Source of the DNA: 2-02-FULL-55-14 sp964534125
GTDB taxonomy: Bacteria > Bacteroidota > Ignavibacteria > UBA10030
Assembly (NCBI GenBank): GCA_964534125.1
Contig: CAZHOJ010000002.1
Span: forward strand, 1 to 64,000
Direction: 5' to 3'
Length of the DNA stretch: 64,000 nt
Positions 41,430 through 49,946 of this stretch are shown piece by piece; the stretch's first letter is position 1, and each line of letters starts with the position of its first letter. A model generated the notes under the pieces. That model saw nothing but the letters and a program-made list of their open reading frames with translations, searched no databases and was not told the origin of the DNA. A program made the translations under genes and the position numbers.

Positions 41430-42269
41430 GTGAAAGACAAAGCGCATCAGCAGCATTCGCATGAATGGGCCATCATCCTGGGGGCGTCCTCGGGCTTCGG
41501 CGGAGCGACGGCCGTCGAGCTCGCCCGTCGGGGCTACAACATTTTTGCTGTCCATCTCGATCGGGCTGCAACGATGGCCAACGTGCAGAAGATCGAAAAG
41601 GACATCAAGCATGCGGGCAGCAAGTCGGTCTTCTACAACATGAATGCTGCGGACCCTATCAAGCGTTCGGAGACGCTCGACGACATAAAGGAACGCCTGG
41701 CTGTAGAGCATTCATCCATCAAGGTGCTCGTGCATTCGCTCGCGTTCGGCTCGCTCAAACAGTTCATCGCAAAAGACCCGAACGACATGCTGACGAAGGC
41801 GCAGATGGAGATGACGCTCGACGTCATGGCCCATTCGCTTGTTTACTGGACCCAGGGATTGATATCGCGCAATCTCATGAAGAAGGGGGGACGCATCTTC
41901 GCTATGACCAGTTCCGGCGGACATACGGTGCTCCCGTACTATGGAGCGGTCTCGGCCGCCAAGGCGGCCCTGGAATCTCACATTCGCCAGCTGTCCATGG
42001 AACTTGGGTCGAAGCAGATCACGTGCAACTCCATCATGGCAGGTGTGACGGATACTCCCGCCCTCCGGAAGATCCCCAATAACGTCTCGATGCTGGAGAT
42101 AGCCCGGAGCAAGAATCCCCAGGGAAGGCTGACGACGCCGGAGGACATCGCGAAGATCATCGGGTTGCTGTGCGATGAAGCGGCATCGTTCGTGTCGGGG
42201 AATGTCATCGGTGTCGACGGGGCCGAGGACATCGTCAACTACGTCGGCCAGAAAACCCAGCCTGAGTAA
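41430..42269 (+). CDS. Enoyl-ACP reductase-like SDR (FabL type)
   Basis: 279 residues. Classical SDR cofactor loop ILGASSGFGGATAVELARRGY. The active site reads SSGGHTVLPYYGAVSAAKAALE: Tyr and Lys are six residues apart (Y-x6-K), as in enoyl-ACP reductases, instead of the Y-x3-K of common SDRs. LVHSLAFG near the middle is also FabI/FabL-like. The combination of a classical glycine motif and Y-x6-K fits FabL. Start GTG 41430 is chosen because GAGGAG lies 7 nt ahead; a TTG five codons upstream is less likely. It is 3 bp from an acyl-CoA dehydrogenase gene, so a special acyl-chain pathway is possible. Confidence 0.75.
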   Translation: MKDKAHQQHSHEWAIILGASSGFGGATAVELARRGYNIFAVHLDRAATMANVQKIEKDIKHAGSKSVFYNMNAADPIKRSETLDDIKERLAVEHSSIKVLVHSLAFGSLKQFIAKDPNDMLTKAQMEMTLDVMAHSLVYWTQGLISRNLMKKGGRIFAMTSSGGHTVLPYYGAVSAAKAALESHIRQLSMELGSKQITCNSIMAGVTDTPALRKIPNNVSMLEIARSKNPQGRLTTPEDIAKIIGLLCDEAASFVSGNVIGVDGAEDIVNYVGQKTQPE

Positions 42270-42272
42270 GCT

Positions 42273-43418
42273 ATGATGGAATTCGAGCTCACAGAAGAAC
42301 AGCAGATGCTGCGCGATGCAGTGCGGGAATTCGTCGACGCAGAGATAAAACCCATCTCACGCGATATCGACGAGAATGAGGAGATACCACGATCGCTCAT
42401 CGATAAGATAGCGGAACTGGGTTTCCTGGGCGCGGTCTTTCCGGAGGAATATGGCGGTGGAGGATTCGGGGAGGTTGGCTACTGCCTTTTGCAGGAGGAG
42501 ATAGGGCACGGTTGCCTCTCGACAGCGACATTTATCGGTGCCCACCAGTCCATTGGAACGAACGCCATCTACCTTGGAGGAAGCGAGGAGCTGAAGCGAA
42601 AATACGTCCCCGACCTCGCCGCAGGCAAGAAGATCGGTGCGTTCGCCCTTACGGAAGTGCTGGCAGGGTCGGATTCGTTCAATCTGAAGACAAAGGCACG
42701 CAAGGAAGGGAATGAGTGGATCCTCGATGGTGAGAAGATGTGGATCACAAACGGGAACATCGCTGATGTCGTTTCAGTCTTTGCCAGAACTGAGAAAGGT
42801 ATCACGGGTTTTGTGGTAGAGACAAAATGGGAGGGGTACCACCCGGGAGTCCCTGAGAAGAAAATGGGCATTCGCGGAAGTGCGACCACTGCCATAACGC
42901 TCGAGGGAGTGCGTGTACCCGATGAGAACGTCATCGGTACCGACGGACGGGGCTTTCTGGTCGCGATGAAAACGCTCGATGCGGGCCGTCTGGGCCTCGG
43001 AGCTGCATGTTTGGGTGCTGCAAAAGAGCTCCTCGCAATGTCTTCGACGTATGCGAAGCAGCGGAAGCAATTCGACGTGCCGATAGCGCAGTTCGAGGCC
43101 ATCCAGTGGATGTTATCTGAGATGGCGACGAAGATCTACAACATGGAATCCATCGTCTATCGGACAGCCGCAGGATATGACGCCGGCAAGTCGGTCTCAC
43201 GGCAGGCTGCGATGGTCAAGCTCTATTGCTCTGAGAGCCTGAGCGAGATAGCCGATGCGGCCGTGCAGATCCATGGCGGCATGGGATATTCAAGGGAGCT
43301 CCCGGTCGAGCGTTTCTACCGGGATGCGCGGATCAACAGGATCTTCGAGGGGACGAACGAGATTCAGAAGCTCGTCATTGCGCGGGATGTGCTGAAGAAG
43401 AACGGGGTGCTGAACTAG
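42273..43418 (+). CDS. Acyl-CoA dehydrogenase
   Basis: Flavoenzyme that introduces the alpha-beta double bond in acyl-CoA. 381 residues, standard length. FELTEEQQMLRDAVREFVD; FPEEYGGGG; FALTEVLAGSD (the usual ALTEPxAGSD with Pro changed to Val); EKMWITNG; KMGIRGSATT; GGMGYSRELPVERFYRDARINRIFEGTNEIQ, where the Glu of FEGTNEIQ is the likely catalytic base. Directly after the FabL-like gene. A terminator hairpin follows about 55 bp after the stop. Confidence 0.95.
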   Translation: MMEFELTEEQQMLRDAVREFVDAEIKPISRDIDENEEIPRSLIDKIAELGFLGAVFPEEYGGGGFGEVGYCLLQEEIGHGCLSTATFIGAHQSIGTNAIYLGGSEELKRKYVPDLAAGKKIGAFALTEVLAGSDSFNLKTKARKEGNEWILDGEKMWITNGNIADVVSVFARTEKGITGFVVETKWEGYHPGVPEKKMGIRGSATTAITLEGVRVPDENVIGTDGRGFLVAMKTLDAGRLGLGAACLGAAKELLAMSSTYAKQRKQFDVPIAQFEAIQWMLSEMATKIYNMESIVYRTAAGYDAGKSVSRQAAMVKLYCSESLSEIADAAVQIHGGMGYSRELPVERFYRDARINRIFEGTNEIQKLVIARDVLKKNGVLN

Positions 43419-43471
43419 GTTTCCGCTTTCCCCAGTTGTCTCTCGTCTGAGTTCTTTGTATTTTAGCTTAT

Positions 43472-43499
43472 CCCCGCCGCAGTATGGCGGGGCTTTTTT
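43472..43499 (+). terminator. Intrinsic terminator after the acyl-CoA dehydrogenase gene
   Basis: CCCCGCC-GCAGTAT-GGCGGGG followed by CTTTTTTG: a 7-bp GC stem, 7-nt loop and T-run, ending 1 bp before the tRNA-Phe gene. Confidence 0.88.
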
Positions 43500-43500
43500 G

Positions 43501-43573
43501 GGACAGGTAGCTCAGTTGGTAGAGCAATGGACTGAAAATCCATGTGTCGGCGGTTCGATTCCGTCCCTGTCCA
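43501..43573 (+). tRNA. tRNA-Phe (anticodon GAA)
   Basis: Acceptor GGACAGG pairs with CCTGTCC; D-arm GCTC...GAGC; anticodon stem ATGGA/TCCAT with loop CTGAAAA (GAA); T-arm GGCGG-TTCGATT-CCGTC; discriminator A. No encoded CCA. Confidence 0.95.
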
Positions 43574-43574
43574 C

Positions 43575-43626
43575 GAAAGTTGCTGCACTTAGGCAGTGAC
43601 ATACCCTAAGTGCATGCAACTTTCAG
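43575..43626 (+). repeat. Long perfect-arm hairpin after tRNA-Phe (copy 1)
   Basis: GAAAGTTGC-TGCACTTAGG pairs with CCTAAGTGCA-TGCAACTTTC, about 19 bp, around an 11-nt loop. An identical copy is at 43940-43991. It could end or process the tRNA transcript; there is no T-run after it. Confidence 0.8.
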
Positions 43627-43726
43627 NNNNNNNNNNNNNNNNNNNNNNNNNNNNNNNNNNNNNNNNNNNNNNNNNNNNNNNNNNNNNNNNNNNNNNNNNN
43701 NNNNNNNNNNNNNNNNNNNNNNNNNN
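43627..43726. other. Assembly gap (100 N)
   Basis: Gap placed between the hairpin and TGTCCCGCGAAGCTCCG. In the second copy these two elements are directly joined (43991/43992), so the true gap may be zero or may hold further duplicated units. Confidence 0.99.
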
Positions 43727-43854
43727 TGTCCCGCGAAGCTCCGAAGGAGCGTAGCGGGACCCGCTGTTTATAGCCCGGTCGCACTTCGCGGAACCTGCTC
43801 TTTTGAAGAAGTCATTCTTGGGACACTGAGAGAAAATCAGCTCCCATTTCTGTA

Positions 43855-43938
43855 TCCCATGTGTCGGCGGTTCCCCGCCCGAACGACCGAGCGCGACTCG
43901 GCGTAGCGTTCGGTCGGGCGGGGATTCCATCCCTGTCC
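43855..43938 (+). pseudogene. 3' half of a tRNA-Phe copy with a palindrome inserted in its T-loop
   Basis: CCCATGTGTCGGCGGTTC (to 43873) and GATTCCATCCCTGTCC (43923-43938) match the anticodon-stem 3' side, variable loop, T-arm and acceptor 3' strand of the tRNA-Phe at 43501. Between them, exactly in the T-loop (TTC|GATT), lie 49 bp (43874-43922) reading CCCGCCCGAACG...CGTTCGGTCGGGCGGG, a GC-rich palindrome. The 5' half of the tRNA is not recognisable. The identical downstream hairpin follows, so this is a duplicated tRNA unit that decayed. Confidence 0.7.
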
Positions 43939-43939
43939 G

Positions 43940-43991
43940 CGAAAGTTGCTGCACTTAGGCAGTGACATACCCTAAGTGCATGCAACTTTCA
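43940..43991 (+). repeat. Long hairpin after the tRNA-Phe remnant (copy 2)
   Basis: Identical to 43575-43626. It is followed directly by TGTCCCGCGAAGCTCCGAAG and GAGCGTAGCGGGACCCGCTG, also present after the gap at 43727, so a unit of tRNA plus hairpin plus this GGGAC palindrome was duplicated. Confidence 0.8.
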
Positions 43992-43999
43992 GTGTCCCG

Positions 44000-44283
44000 C
44001 GAAGCTCCGAAGGAGCGTAGCGGGACCCGCTGTTTATAGCCCGGTCGAGCGAAGCGCTGCTAAGTGCGATGTGTTTTGAGCCTGCAGGAGTGACTCCGCT
44101 CTGTCTGACTGCTTCGGTGAGGCGGGCACGCAGGCATGTGTGATGTAGAGCAGCGTGGGCATCCACGCTCCACCTGGATCATCTTGATCGACTGGAGTCA
44201 ATCGGAATCTAGCTGTGGATTCAGCAGCCCGCACGAAATCATTCAGCAGGAGCCCGTGCTCTCAAACAGGAAAGAGACCTATA
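44000..44283. other. Gene-free stretch
   Basis: Nothing gene-like. It holds the end of the duplicated unit, and GCAGCCCGCACGAAATCATTC near 44226, which recurs near 44832. TATACTGAACG at 44280-44290 copies the box found upstream of the four-helix-bundle genes. Confidence 0.55.
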
Positions 44284-44382
44284 CTGAACGGCTCGCGCTC
44301 ATTTAGTTCCCTCAACGCCTTTGCATGGCATTGTCATCGGTATCGAGGGAACTAGTCCTACGATTGAACGCGAGCCGTTCAG
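44284..44382. repeat. 99-nt two-stem inverted repeat (candidate MITE or structured RNA)
   Basis: Outer arms CTGAACGGCTCGCG (44284-44297) and CGCGAGCCGTTCAG (44369-44382) are perfectly complementary over 14 bp. Inside, TAGTTCCCTC (44304-44313) pairs perfectly with GAGGGAACTA (44345-44354), 10 bp. The two stems are separated by 6 and 14 nt, and a 31-nt apical loop remains. A TATACT box stands right at the left edge (44280). No open frame lies inside. Confidence 0.75.
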
Positions 44383-44389
44383 AGACTTC

Positions 44390-45035
44390 CTGCCTGCCGA
44401 AGTGCTTTCGGCACGCAGGCAGGGATTTCGTGCAAGTTTCTTTTTGTGCTACTTTTTCTTTCTAAAAGAAAAAGTAGCGACATGTATCCCTGGTTTCTTT
44501 CTGTGCTACTCTTTCTTTCCAAAACGCGTTTTCTGCGTCCCGAGAACGTGACCTCATGCGCTAGGCGGGAGAAAGAGTCGCGAGATGAATCCTCTGTAGA
44601 AGCGGACAATAGCATACTGCAAGCGGAGGTCGAGGGCGAAGAAGGGGAGCGCGCTGGGAAACTCCGCACGTTTACATGGTACGCGTTGCACCCCTCTGGG
44701 GTGCTTCTTCGCTTTTATGGGGTGTGTTAGAAACCTGAGACCCCTACGGGGTCACGTAGAGCCACGCTTAGGAGATCCCCCCCGTTCGTCTGGAGGAATC
44801 CCCGTTCTCCGATCGGACTCGGCAGCCTGCACGAAATCATTCTGCGTTAACTCCTGATCTTCATCCGGTCGTTGGATCAGGCAAGGAAGGCCCACTCATA
44901 ATTCAGCGTTGGTCGTAGGTTGGACATTGTTATTCCACTCGACCCAACTCTCGAAATCCTTACCATTCTATGTCATCCATCTTCCCGATCTGGCGCTGAT
45001 CCTTTCTTCCCACAACGGTCGTTTAACATATCTCG
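44390..45035. repeat. Repeat-rich region before the polysaccharide export gene
   Basis: 44393-44424: CCTGCCTGCCGAAGTGC-TTTCGGCACGCAGGCAGG, a good palindrome of the dispersed family. 44450-44478: CTACTTTTTCTTT...AAAGAAAAAGTAG hairpin, then CTCTTTCTTTCC near 44510 and GGAGAAAGAG near 44570. 44645-44765: second copy of the segment at 2728-2860. 44832-44855: repeat of 44226-44250. No gene supported. Confidence 0.7.
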
Positions 45036-45041
45036 CCAATA

Positions 45042-45075
45042 AGAAAAGCCCGACTCATCGCCGGGCTTCTCTTAT
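45042..45075 (-). terminator. Terminator hairpin downstream of the SLBB gene
   Basis: On the minus strand GAAGCCCG-GCGATGAGT-CGGGCTTTTC then TTATT: a 6- to 8-bp stem with a following T-rich tract, 25 nt after the stop codon. Confidence 0.8.
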
Positions 45076-45099
45076 TTGCATCTGCTTTCCGCTCTATGA

Positions 45100-47493
45100 C
45101 TATAGTCGATTCGCCAGTACGAGTATCGTCAGCGTGCTCGCCAGGATGGCCATAACGTCCGTGACTGTCTTTCCGATGTCCACCTCTTCTCCCGGCGGAT
45201 CGGGAGGGCGGCGTGTTATCTGGATGCTCGAGCCGTCCTCGATCGTCGGATTCGACTGGAAAATGGAGCTGAACCATCCCGTGCTGAACTTCTCCGTCAA
45301 TCCGCTGGGGTAGGAGAGGTAGACGTACTGCGCGCTGTCCTTCAGGCCGCCTGCCACGTCAATATAGCCGTTCAGCGATCGGCCCTTCACGAACCCATAG
45401 ATCCCGGGATTCCCCACTTCTCCGGCGATACGAACAGAATTCGGGATGAGCGGCACATAGATCGCATCTCCATTCGACAAAATGACATCCTCATCTCCAT
45501 TCGGATCCCTGATGGCCTTGGAGAATTCGACACGCACAGGTACGCCATCCCTGTTGAGCCTGGCGCCTGCTAGGAATCCCGTTTTTTTGACGCCACCCGC
45601 CTGTTTTAGGATATCGGACAAGCGAACATTCGGGCGGGTCAGTGCGTAGGTGCCAGGTTCTGTCACTTCGCCTCCGATCGACACGAGGCGCTGAGGAAGC
45701 CAGTGCGGGTCCGGCTGTACGACCACAATGTCGCGGTCCTGTAGCAGGAATGCAGACTCCGAGACGCATGTCGAATCGATCGTCATGTGTTCCGCCGGGG
45801 TCTTCCAAAAGCAGATGGGCACTGTGATGCTGTAGCTGAGCGTGTCTACTGGGCTGTTTGCGTTCCTCCGACGAACGACGACCACATCGTCCTTGTGTGC
45901 GTTGTCCTGCAGTCCTCCTGCCTTAAAAAGCGCATCCAGCAGTGAGGTGTTGTCAATGAGATCGAATGTGCCGGGGGAGCGGACCTGGCCCCGCACCTCG
46001 AAGGTCTCCTTGGTTTCCCGTATTTCCACGACCGAGTATACATGGACCTCATCGAGGTCTTCCAGAGGGAATTCGGCCGATGCCGGGTCCATGATCTTGT
46101 CCAGGTCCAGGTGATACGCTGCTCTCGTCAGATCGTCCAGAAGCCGGGAGACCTCGACACGTCCTGTGTAGACCTCCCTGCGCGTAGAATCGGCCGCGAC
46201 TATGAGACTTCTGAGCGTTGGGAACTTCTCGCGCTGATAGGTGCCAGGGCGATAGACCGCGCCCGTCAACGTCACAAAATTCTCGCGGTCGTCAAGTATG
46301 GACCGGATGATGACCTCGTCGCCATCCTGCAGCTCGATCGGCTTCTTCGCCTTGACGGCCTGGAGATAATCGATATCAAGCTCGATCCGCTCTTCCTGGC
46401 CGGGGACACGTTGTTCGACGGGAAGGATCCGGCGGATCTTGATCTTCTCGAGGTATGCCTCCGATGTGAAGCCGCCAGCAAAACGGAGAAGGTCCTTGAA
46501 TGTTTCCCCCTCTTTCAGCTCAAAAATGGCGGGATGCTTTATTTGGCCCCGCAACGCAACGGTCTTCCCGCGGATGGGGACGAATATCTGATCGTTCGTC
46601 TGGATCCGGATGTCATTGGTACTCTCGGACCCGGTGAAGTAGTCATACAGGTCGATACGATGCACGATCTTGTTGTTTCGGAGGACCCGGACATCGCGCA
46701 GGCTTCCTCGGATGGTCGGTCCGCCAACGCTGTACAAAGAGTTGAAGATCGTGGAATAGGAATGAACGGTATATCCTCCCGGTTTCCGTATCTCGCCGAT
46801 AACGAAGATCCTCTTTGGGCGAAGTTTTGAGATCGTCAGGTCCATCCAGACAGTCGGATTGGCACCCACAAGACCGGAGTAGGAGCGGGAAAGCGTTTTC
46901 AGAAGCTTGTCGTAAGCTCTCTCAAGCGAAAGCCCGGAAACAAGGATCTGACCGACCGTTGGAATGAATATCCGTCCCTCTCTGTCAACAGTAAGGTCGT
47001 ATTGAAACTCTGCCTGCCCCCATACGACCAGCCTCAGTCCGTCTTCGGGTCCGATGAGATATTCCGGATCTGCCGGGCCGGATGCAGTTGGCTCGAAAGC
47101 GGCAGGGATGCCATCGAAGACCTTGTAACCGAAGTACTCCAATCCGTCCGCCCCCATGTACCACCTTGGAGGAGGCTTCGTTCCTGCATCGGCATCCTGC
47201 GGGAGGGGAGCCGCTGCTGGCGTGCTGAGGTCGACCGGGTCAGCTTTGACCTCGGTAGCACCAACGCCTGCTCTCCTGAGGTATGCGGAAACATCGAGTC
47301 CCATCGCATTCGCCCGCTCTTCGGCCTGCTGTCTGGTCAGGCCTATCTCCCTGAGCTTGGCGTCTATCTCCTGTTCGCTCATGGTGCTGAGCTGCGCGTC
47401 GACCTGCTGTTGGGAGATCTGGGCTGGAAGGTCAGGGACGGCCATGCAGACTGCAATAATGGCCATGCCAATGAGCTTAAATGAGAGCTTCAT
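45100..47493 (-). CDS. Polysaccharide export outer-membrane protein with about six SLBB domains
   Basis: 797 residues, roughly twice the length of Wza. Signal peptide MKLSFKLIGMAIIAVCMAVPDLPAQ from the ATG at 47493; then a helical region (about 26-75) and a poly_export domain (about 130-215, YLIGPEDGLRLVVWGQ). Six SLBB-like units follow, each with a G-x(I/V)-x-x-PG-x-Y/F start (for example VIGEIRKPGGY, LTGAVYRPGTY, VRGQVRSPGTF, IGGEVTEPGTY, IAGEVGNPGIY). A C-terminal helix (VMAILASTLTILVLANRL) ends the protein. It probably forms the outer-membrane conduit for a capsule or exopolysaccharide. No kinase or polymerase gene is adjacent. Confidence 0.92.
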   Translation of the reverse strand: MKLSFKLIGMAIIAVCMAVPDLPAQISQQQVDAQLSTMSEQEIDAKLREIGLTRQQAEERANAMGLDVSAYLRRAGVGATEVKADPVDLSTPAAAPLPQDADAGTKPPPRWYMGADGLEYFGYKVFDGIPAAFEPTASGPADPEYLIGPEDGLRLVVWGQAEFQYDLTVDREGRIFIPTVGQILVSGLSLERAYDKLLKTLSRSYSGLVGANPTVWMDLTISKLRPKRIFVIGEIRKPGGYTVHSYSTIFNSLYSVGGPTIRGSLRDVRVLRNNKIVHRIDLYDYFTGSESTNDIRIQTNDQIFVPIRGKTVALRGQIKHPAIFELKEGETFKDLLRFAGGFTSEAYLEKIKIRRILPVEQRVPGQEERIELDIDYLQAVKAKKPIELQDGDEVIIRSILDDRENFVTLTGAVYRPGTYQREKFPTLRSLIVAADSTRREVYTGRVEVSRLLDDLTRAAYHLDLDKIMDPASAEFPLEDLDEVHVYSVVEIRETKETFEVRGQVRSPGTFDLIDNTSLLDALFKAGGLQDNAHKDDVVVVRRRNANSPVDTLSYSITVPICFWKTPAEHMTIDSTCVSESAFLLQDRDIVVVQPDPHWLPQRLVSIGGEVTEPGTYALTRPNVRLSDILKQAGGVKKTGFLAGARLNRDGVPVRVEFSKAIRDPNGDEDVILSNGDAIYVPLIPNSVRIAGEVGNPGIYGFVKGRSLNGYIDVAGGLKDSAQYVYLSYPSGLTEKFSTGWFSSIFQSNPTIEDGSSIQITRRPPDPPGEEVDIGKTVTDVMAILASTLTILVLANRL

Positions 47494-47678
47494 GTGTGCG
47501 CCGAACGTATTGTGAGATTCATTTCTGAGGAGCAACCCTTAAAATACCCATAAGTGGGCTACATTCCAACTGAACTGCCGCATCCCGCCATGTCCCTTTC
47601 GAGTGATCGGCCGAGCTCTTGATACGAGCCGATCCCCGCGTCTATTCCCCTACGCCAAATCTTTCTTATACTAACAGG

Positions 47679-49892
47679 ATGCGAACACTCTTTCTCCCCC
47701 TGTATGCCCTTGCGGCCCTGACGTTGACCGCGAGTGCCCAGCCAACCGAGCTTCGCGGAGTCTGGATGACCCCGCGGGACGGGAGCACCTTTTGGAGTCG
47801 CGAGCAGATCGCCGAGGCGATGCAGCAGGCCGCGGACGCGAATTTCAATACGGTGAACTTCCTCGCCTGGAGCCGCGGGTGGCCGCTGTGGAGGAGCCAT
47901 CTCTTCTTCGACGAGTTCGGATTCGCGACCGATCCCGCCGCGGGCGACCGCAACATCCTGGAAGAAGCGGTCGAAGAGGCACATAAGCGGGGCCTCAGTA
48001 TAGAGGCCTGGATGGAGTACGGCTTCGTCGCATGGTGGACGGGCAACGACATCGACTCGCTCCCGAAAGGTCCCGTCTTCCGCAAGTATCCGCATTGGCT
48101 CGCGCGGGACTCGTCGGGCAACGATGCATTCCCCACCGGCGCTCCGGGAAAGTTCTACTGGATGGCACACAGCAATCCGGATGTACAGAGATTCCTGAGC
48201 GACCTTCATGCAGAGGTTGTATTGCTGACGGATGTCGATGGTGTTGAGCTCGACCGTATCAGGTACCCGCGCCTGAATTGCGGATATGATTCGGTCACGG
48301 TCGCCATGTATGCATCGGAGCACGATGGAGTCGCTCCGCCGATGAGGACGGACGATCCCTCCTGGATGCGATGGCGCGCCGACCAGCTCAACAGGTTCCA
48401 TGCGCTTGCCTATGCAAAGATCAAAGCGGCAAATCCGCGCGCGGTGGTCTCGAATGCACCCTTCCACTACGCAGCAGACGATTCGTATCCCTCCTACGAG
48501 ATTTTTCTCCAGGATTGGCGGGCATGGATGAAGGCCGGGGTCGTTGATGTCGTCCACGTCCAGATGTACTCGACTCCGGAGAACATCCGAGACTTCATCC
48601 ACTCCGCACTTCGGGCACTTCCGGACTCGCTGCATCAGCGGTTCTCGGCAGGGATCGCCGTGCAGCCTGCAGGCAGAGAGCTCGATAAAGATGAGGTCGA
48701 AGCAGTCCTCACGGCAATACGCGAGGCACGAATTGCAGGAATGACATTCTGGTATTTCAATGACCTTCGCGACAAAGGATTCCTCATATCCCTGAGGAAC
48801 GGGCCCTTTGGGTCCACAGCGGAACTCCCGCATACGTTGCAGGACATGCGGTACGAGAGAGAGGTGGCACCGGGTGTCGTCCACACGAGCTACACGCTGG
48901 AGGGGCCGTATACGCTCGATGTGCTGTCTGTCAACCTCTCCGACACGTCATATGTTCTCGAAAGCTATCGTCCGGACAGTCTGACAAGGACAACAGAGCA
49001 GGTGGTGATGGCAGAGAGGTCCGGGGCAACAGTTCTCGGCGCGGTCAATGCCGATTTCTTTTCGTTCAAAACGCATTGGCCGGTCGGGAATCAGATCTCG
49101 GGCGGTGTGCCGGTCACCGGACTGGATACGAAGAGGACCCACATAAGCATCTCCGCAAATGGTGAAGTTCACTTCGGGCCCGCCTCGTTCGCAGGGAATG
49201 CACTCCTCAATGGCGGAGTTCTCTCCATTGTTGGATTGAACGCTCACGATACAAAAGGGGAGGTCTTCCTCTTCACGCCCTACTGGGTCGGTCCAACAGG
49301 AACGACCGGGACATCGACCGATGTCCGACTCGGCAGGCTTTCAGCCCGCTGGACCGTCGGTGATACGATCCTGTTCAGGGTGCAGGATATCTACGAAGAG
49401 GGGAACGCGCCCGTCTCTGGTGCTGATGCAGTCCTTTCCTTCGGGGACGGCATGGCCTCAGTGCGTACGGGTGACACGATCCGGATCATTGTCAGATACG
49501 AAGGCCACGACGGTGCGATCCGGACGATGCTCGGGGGGGCGGGGACTATCCTCGACAGAGGAGCGATCCCGTTCGAAGGAAACAGGCTCGAAGAGGGGAT
49601 CGGTCGGCGGTTCATCATGGACAGGCACCCCCGGACCTTTGTCGGCATCGACAGAGATACGACGACACTCTTTCTGTGTACCGTCGACGGACGTCAGGCG
49701 GCAAGCGTCGGCATGAATTTCCGCGAAATGGCCAGATTCCTCAGATCGATCGGCGTGTGGCATGCGATCAACTTCGACGGGGGTGGCTCGACAACGATGG
49801 TGGTGGGGGACCAGATCGTGAACTCACCATCCGACAGGACAGGGGAGCGGCCGGTGGCGAACTCCTTGATGATCCTTGAAGAGAGGAATTAG
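47679..49892 (+). CDS. GHL10 glycoside hydrolase fused to a phosphodiester glycosidase (NAGPA) domain
   Basis: 737 residues with a signal peptide (MRTLFLPLYALAALTLTASA). Residues about 20-390 are a GHL10/DUF187 TIM-barrel: ELRGVWMTPRDGS, FNTVNFLAWSRG, IEAWMEYGF, DVDGVELDRIRYP, HVQMYS, MTFWYFND. Residues about 420-735 match the NAGPA phosphodiester glycosidase domain: NADFFSF, GGVPVTG, NFDGGGSTTMV, SPSDRTGERPVANSL. The pair suggests one enzyme that cleaves a glycan and also removes or attacks a phosphodiester-linked sugar. TATACT lies 6 nt before ATG 47679 and could be a promoter -10 with an almost absent leader. First of eleven closely spaced plus-strand genes. Confidence 0.85.
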   Translation: MRTLFLPLYALAALTLTASAQPTELRGVWMTPRDGSTFWSREQIAEAMQQAADANFNTVNFLAWSRGWPLWRSHLFFDEFGFATDPAAGDRNILEEAVEEAHKRGLSIEAWMEYGFVAWWTGNDIDSLPKGPVFRKYPHWLARDSSGNDAFPTGAPGKFYWMAHSNPDVQRFLSDLHAEVVLLTDVDGVELDRIRYPRLNCGYDSVTVAMYASEHDGVAPPMRTDDPSWMRWRADQLNRFHALAYAKIKAANPRAVVSNAPFHYAADDSYPSYEIFLQDWRAWMKAGVVDVVHVQMYSTPENIRDFIHSALRALPDSLHQRFSAGIAVQPAGRELDKDEVEAVLTAIREARIAGMTFWYFNDLRDKGFLISLRNGPFGSTAELPHTLQDMRYEREVAPGVVHTSYTLEGPYTLDVLSVNLSDTSYVLESYRPDSLTRTTEQVVMAERSGATVLGAVNADFFSFKTHWPVGNQISGGVPVTGLDTKRTHISISANGEVHFGPASFAGNALLNGGVLSIVGLNAHDTKGEVFLFTPYWVGPTGTTGTSTDVRLGRLSARWTVGDTILFRVQDIYEEGNAPVSGADAVLSFGDGMASVRTGDTIRIIVRYEGHDGAIRTMLGGAGTILDRGAIPFEGNRLEEGIGRRFIMDRHPRTFVGIDRDTTTLFLCTVDGRQAASVGMNFREMARFLRSIGVWHAINFDGGGSTTMVVGDQIVNSPSDRTGERPVANSLMILEERN

Positions 49893-49946
49893 AAATTGGC
49901 AAGAGGCAAGAAGATGTTTGGCGTCAACAGGAGCAGAAGGAGTGAG

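Noticed and set aside
44909..45313. Plus-strand open frame of 134 codons before the SLBB gene
   Set aside because: Most of it is antisense to the 3' end of the polysaccharide export gene and to its terminator hairpin.
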